DNA from: Deferribacteraceae bacterium
Lineage (GTDB): Bacteria; Chrysiogenota; Deferribacteres; Deferribacterales; JAISNW01
DNA: 9,472 nucleotides
NCBI GenBank assembly: GCA_031285415.1
Contig: JAITWF010000075.1
Span: forward strand, 1 to 9,472
Direction of reading: 5' to 3'
Positions 6,337 through 9,472 of this stretch are shown piece by piece. How positions within the stretch are numbered: position 1 is the first letter of the stretch; every line of letters starts with the position of its first letter. The position numbers and the translations under genes were made by a program. Under the pieces are notes generated by a model. It did not search any database. It saw nothing but the letters and a program-made list of their open reading frames with translations, and was not told where the DNA came from.

Positions 6337-7288
6337 GATACTTATAGTGAAGCTTGGGGCAATCGGCGACGCAATTATGGCGTCCACTATCGTTCCTGAG
6401 GCTCGTAGAATACACCCCAATGCGCATATAACGTGGCTCTGCGGCACCGAGATCGTCGATCTAGTCAATACCTTCAAAGGGGTAGATGATGTTGTTTCGA
6501 TCGATAATAGGGGGCTAGCTGGCGGCAAGCTTGATAAGGCTAAAACTGTACTGTCGGCGTGGCAAAAGCTTAAAGGTGAACGGTTTGACCTGATAATTAC
6601 AGCACATAGCGATTCTAGATATCTACTACTAACAAAATTTGTATCTGCAAACGAGAGACGTAGCTTTGGTGGAAGGGCGTTGATACCTGGCAGATATCAC
6701 GCTACAGAGTACGCACGGCTCGTCTCTGGCATGGATGACAGCATAGAGATGGAGTTTCCGTTTGCAGAGAGTAATATAGTTGCAACTCCATCTGATATGA
6801 TCTTATTAGCTCCAGGTGGGGCAAAGAATATAATGATGTCTAGTAGTTTACGGCGATGGAATATTGAATATTATGTGGCACTGGCGAAAATGCTGATAGA
6901 TAAAGGGTTTAACGTGGGGCTTGTGGGTAGTAATGGCGACCTATGGGCGCAGGAGGCGTTTTATGGGTTAAACGTTACCTCCTTTATAGGCAAAACTACA
7001 ATTCCAGAGCTTATGGCGTTGATCGGTGGCGCAAAGGCAGTGGTATCGCATGATAGCGGTACTATGCATATTGCATATTATATGGGAAGACCGCTTGTGA
7101 GTATCTTTGGCGCAACGAGCCCAAACTCATTCACGCCTAAAAATGTTAGCTATCTCTCCGCACAGCTTCCCTGCTCGCCCTGCTACGACGGCAAAAATTA
7201 CGCCGCCTGTAGCGATAATATCTGTATGCAGAGGGTTACGCCAGAGATGGTTATTGAGAGGCTTTCACAAATTATCGATTTGTATTAA
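6329..7288 (+). CDS. Glycosyltransferase family 9 (LPS heptosyltransferase-like)
   Basis: The 319-residue protein is a GT-B-fold transferase of family 9, whose members (WaaC, WaaF, WaaQ) add heptose from ADP-heptose to the LPS inner core on the cytosolic face of the inner membrane. The N-terminal motif ILIVKLGAIGDAIMAST contains D14, matching the catalytic Asp13 of WaaC. The second domain has LLAPGGAKN (159-167), RRW and, near 226-262, PELMALIGGAKAVVS followed by HDSGTMHIA (241-249) and PLVSIFGATSP, the nucleotide-sugar site. The C-terminal cysteine set C282, C285, C294, C299 (CSPCY...C....CM) is also typical of the family. The ATG overlaps the stop of the SulP gene in ATGTTTAA, so translation is probably coupled. 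The acceptor and exact sugar cannot be deduced. The gene ends directly at the REP-like doublet. Confidence 0.9.
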   Translation: MFKILIVKLGAIGDAIMASTIVPEARRIHPNAHITWLCGTEIVDLVNTFKGVDDVVSIDNRGLAGGKLDKAKTVLSAWQKLKGERFDLIITAHSDSRYLLLTKFVSANERRSFGGRALIPGRYHATEYARLVSGMDDSIEMEFPFAESNIVATPSDMILLAPGGAKNIMMSSSLRRWNIEYYVALAKMLIDKGFNVGLVGSNGDLWAQEAFYGLNVTSFIGKTTIPELMALIGGAKAVVSHDSGTMHIAYYMGRPLVSIFGATSPNSFTPKNVSYLSAQLPCSPCYDGKNYAACSDNICMQRVTPEMVIERLSQIIDLY

Positions 7289-7371
7289 GAATGGGTGGGC
7301 AGACCCCACCCCTACAGAACGGCAATGCAGGTGCAGCTTTGGTGTAGGGGCGGGGTTTGCCCGCCCATTTT
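7289..7371. repeat. Inverted pair of GTAG-headed hairpins (REP doublet/BIME-like)
   Basis: Two 27-base arms (7290-7316 and 7343-7369) are inverted copies with only three differences. Each arm alone is a perfect 7-bp hairpin: GGGTGGG/CCCACCC (7293-7299, 7305-7311) and GGGCGGG/CCCGCCC (7348-7354, 7360-7366), each with a five-base loop. On its own strand each copy is preceded by GTAG at the foot of the stem (7344-7347 on plus; 7315-7312 on minus), with 26 bases between the arms. GTAG plus GC-rich hairpin in inverted pairs is the architecture of REP/BIME elements mobilised by RAYT (TnpA-REP) transposases. Two of the three differences are the two partners of one stem base pair, changing T-A to C-G. 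The element fills the gap between two convergent genes, starting one base after one stop. Confidence 0.75.
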
Positions 7372-7373
7372 AA
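7348..7373 (+). terminator. Possible terminator of the obg operon (right hairpin of doublet)
   Basis: The right hairpin of the repeat (GGGCGGG, loop GTTTG, CCCGCCC) is followed by ATTTTAATT. That is a GC-rich stem with a short, interrupted T-rich stretch, which could terminate rightward transcription after the glycosyltransferase gene. The T-tract is poor by intrinsic-terminator standards. On the minus strand the outward sequence after the left hairpin has no T run, so termination of feoB transcripts here is less likely. Confidence 0.35.
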
Positions 7374-7387
7374 TTATGATCTATCAT

Positions 7388-9472
7388 TTAATGACAGCTG
7401 CCTCTACCACTACACCCACTACATCCGCTGAATGAGATAGGTGTGCTGTCGCCGTTTTTATCCCTCATCTTCCCTAACAGTCGCAATCCCACTATCATCG
7501 CAAGCAGTAGTATAATGGCAACGGCGATCCATATAGGGTTACGCTCGCTACCGATCTGGAATACAAGCGTACTCGCCACCCATCCTAATATCGTAGTATA
7601 AGCGGCTAGTATGATAGTCATTCTGCCGCCGATCTCTCTTGTTATCGCTCCAACTGCCGCTAAACACGGCACATATAGCAGTATAAATATCAGATATGCG
7701 TATACCTGCACAAGCCCCATATCAAAGTATCGTTGCATACTGACAGCTAGCGATACATCCGCCGTCTCCTCCTCCACCTCGCCACCAAATAGATTGGCAG
7801 GTATAGTGGCGAACGCCTCTTTAACGGCGTTGCCAAGGTTGAACGGCTCACCATCATCGATAACAACCGCCTCGGCGTCCATCTGCGAATAGAGGCTATT
7901 GAGGGTGCCGATAACCGCCTCTTTGGCGAATAATCCGCTAAAGAGTGCGACGGTTGCAGGCCAGTTGTCACTTTCTACACCCATAGGGGTGAATATTGGC
8001 GTCATCGTTGTACCGATAACGGATAGTACAGAATTTTCAGCGTCTTCATTGCCAAACGATCCATCGGTGCCAAGGCTATTTAAAAATCCCAGAAGTGCCG
8101 CAGCGATCACTATGATTTTGCCAGCACGAACTACAAACGTCTTGAGTCTTCCCCACGCCGCACGCAGTATTGAGCGTGGATTAGGCGTGTGATATGGCGG
8201 TAGCTCCATTATAAAGTAGCTCGGCTCCCCCTTGAGGAGTGTTTTCTTCATCAGAAGTCCTGTCAGTATTGCTAAAAGTCCACCAGCTATGTAGAGGGAG
8301 AATACCATAATGCCAGCGTTCTTGCCGAAGAAGACCGAGCCGAATAGCGCATATACTGGAAGCCTCGCACCGCACGACATGAATGGTGTCATAAAGACAG
8401 TTAAAATTCTATCACGAGTAGAATCGAGCATTCGTGTGGACATAACGGCGGGCACTGTGCAGCCAAAGCCCACAAGCATTGGCACGAAGCTCTTCCCTGG
8501 AAGTCCGATCGTGCGCATAAATCTGTCCATTACAAACGCCGCACGAGACATATATCCAGAGTCCTCCAGAATGGAGAGGCAGATAAACATCATAAACACT
8601 ATCGGTACAAAGGTGGATACCGTCTGAATACCAGCACCGATACCGTCTGCAAGGAGTGTGATTAGCCACTGTGGCGTATTGACAGCCGATAACGCTAGCC
8701 CTAATCCATCTACAAAGATCGCTCCGAAGAGGATATCAAAGAAGTCTATAAATGCGCCGCCAACCGATAGCGTCAGCCAAAACACGGCATACATCATCAG
8801 AAGAAAGACTGGGATCCCTAAAACCCTATTAAGTATTACTCTATCCACCATCTCAGATACGGTTGCCCTCTGCTCGGGCGATTTTTTGACGATATCAGCG
8901 ATGTTTTGTGCAACATGATAGCGGCTTTCGGCGATTACGATCTCTGGAATGCTATCCATGCCAGGCAGATTGAGAGATTCTTTTAGCTTCTTTTCGTCGA
9001 TCTCCTTATTGGCTATAGCGTTGTGGATCACGAGGTCGGTCTTCTCTAGCACTCGCAGGGCGATCCATCGGGCAGGCACTCGCATAGCCGCCGCTGTTTT
9101 AGCGTAATCCATCACATTGCCATCGAGCCACTCATTTATATGTAGCGGATATGTAGGCTCGATCGTTGGTATATTTTCGCCGTTTATACTCTCGGCGATC
9201 TCTTTTTTAACGGTATCGGTGCTGCTCTTTTTGATGGCAGACATCCCAAGCACAGGACAGCCCAAGAGGCGGCTTAGCTCTTCGAGGTTTATGTGGATAT
9301 TGCGCCCCTCGGCGATATCGAGCATATTTACGACCACGATCATCGGGATCTTCATCTCGGCGAGTTGAATCGTGAGGTATAGGTTGCGCTCGATATTGGT
9401 GGCGTCTAAGATATTGATAACTAGGTTCATCTCGCCAGATAGGATATAGTGCAGAGAGATTCGCTCATCTTC
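7388..9472 (-). CDS. feoB: Ferrous iron transporter FeoB (5' end outside window)
   Basis: FeoB is the inner-membrane Fe(II) uptake protein with an N-terminal G domain. The frame is open to the window edge: 14 codons precede the first internal ATG (9430) and encode EDERISLHYILSGE, which continues the family G-domain sequence, so that ATG is not the start. About 65-75 residues holding G1-G3 are missing. The visible part has VINILDATNIERNLYLT, G4 NMLD and G5 SA-I-K, then the helical G-linker. The membrane part begins near codon 200 after the internal ATG. Gate 1 shows GLPGKSFVP, LVGFGCTVPA (the family usually has GCNVPA) and MSCGARLPVYALF. Gate 2 shows FSGLFAKEAVIGTLNSLY. The C-terminal tail is glycine/serine/cysteine-rich, with three Cys and a final His. 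No FeoA or FeoC lies downstream. The gene is convergent with the glycosyltransferase gene. Confidence 0.96.
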   Translation of the reverse strand, partial: EDERISLHYILSGEMNLVINILDATNIERNLYLTIQLAEMKIPMIVVVNMLDIAEGRNIHINLEELSRLLGCPVLGMSAIKKSSTDTVKKEIAESINGENIPTIEPTYPLHINEWLDGNVMDYAKTAAAMRVPARWIALRVLEKTDLVIHNAIANKEIDEKKLKESLNLPGMDSIPEIVIAESRYHVAQNIADIVKKSPEQRATVSEMVDRVILNRVLGIPVFLLMMYAVFWLTLSVGGAFIDFFDILFGAIFVDGLGLALSAVNTPQWLITLLADGIGAGIQTVSTFVPIVFMMFICLSILEDSGYMSRAAFVMDRFMRTIGLPGKSFVPMLVGFGCTVPAVMSTRMLDSTRDRILTVFMTPFMSCGARLPVYALFGSVFFGKNAGIMVFSLYIAGGLLAILTGLLMKKTLLKGEPSYFIMELPPYHTPNPRSILRAAWGRLKTFVVRAGKIIVIAAALLGFLNSLGTDGSFGNEDAENSVLSVIGTTMTPIFTPMGVESDNWPATVALFSGLFAKEAVIGTLNSLYSQMDAEAVVIDDGEPFNLGNAVKEAFATIPANLFGGEVEEETADVSLAVSMQRYFDMGLVQVYAYLIFILLYVPCLAAVGAITREIGGRMTIILAAYTTILGWVASTLVFQIGSERNPIWIAVAIILLLAMIVGLRLLGKMRDKNGDSTPISFSGCSGCSGRGSCH

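Noticed and set aside
7107..7373. 88-residue plus-strand open frame running from the glycosyltransferase gene through the hairpin doublet
   Set aside because: Most of it is an out-of-frame reading of the glycosyltransferase C-terminus, and the rest translates the palindromic repeat. No ribosome binding site or family resemblance is seen.
9428..9430. ATG at 9430 as the feoB start codon
   Set aside because: The frame stays open to the window edge, and the 14 codons upstream match the FeoB G-domain (DER...YILSGE). Starting here would also remove G1-G3.
1..9472. CRISPR array, tRNA or rRNA genes, prophage or defence genes
   Set aside because: No regularly spaced direct repeats, cloverleaf-like segments, rRNA-like blocks or recognisable defence or phage proteins were found. 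All long frames are accounted for by housekeeping genes.

Overview
The window holds nine protein-coding genes of ordinary bacterial housekeeping and envelope type; eight are complete and one (feoB) runs off the right edge. No RNA gene, CRISPR array, integrase, transposase or phage gene is visible. The host looks Gram-negative: there is a family 9 (heptosyltransferase-like) glycosyltransferase of the LPS-core type, L27 begins directly at MAHKK without the cleaved N-terminal extension seen in Firmicutes, and a DUF721/DciA protein is present. A short Pta, AckA, a complete-looking FeoB core and a SulP transporter would suit an anaerobic or microaerophilic lineage (Deferribacterota, Campylobacterota or deltaproteobacterial-like groups). 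That placement is a low-confidence inference from memory of protein style, not from a search.

Left block (59-2303, minus strand): pta then ackA, one base apart, the acetyl-CoA to acetate plus ATP pathway. The left edge carries a GC-rich palindromic, REP-like fragment cut by the window boundary. Pta and the rightward genes diverge from a 148-base intergenic region that carries a strong promoter for rplU (consensus TTGACA).

Middle block (2452-3038, plus strand): rplU and rpmA, ribosomal proteins L21 and L27, closed by a clear Rho-independent terminator at 3074-3105. This separates them from the GTPase gene obg, which usually follows. A second imperfect hairpin and a weak promoter candidate lie between the terminator and obg.

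Obg-led block (3196-7288, plus strand): obg, a DUF721/dciA-like gene, a SulP anion transporter with a STAS domain, and a family 9 glycosyltransferase. Each gene overlaps the next (43, 11 and 8 bases), so they are almost certainly one translationally coupled operon, although the four functions (ribosome assembly, helicase loading, anion transport, cell-surface sugar transfer) have no obvious common pathway.

Right block (7388-9472, minus strand): feoB, the ferrous-iron transporter, convergent with the glycosyltransferase gene. The 99-base gap between the two stops is almost entirely filled by a pair of inverted GTAG-headed hairpins with the architecture of a REP doublet (BIME). The two copies differ by a compensatory base-pair change in the stem. 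This is the most interesting non-coding signal in the window. I do not see a convincing new multi-gene system here.
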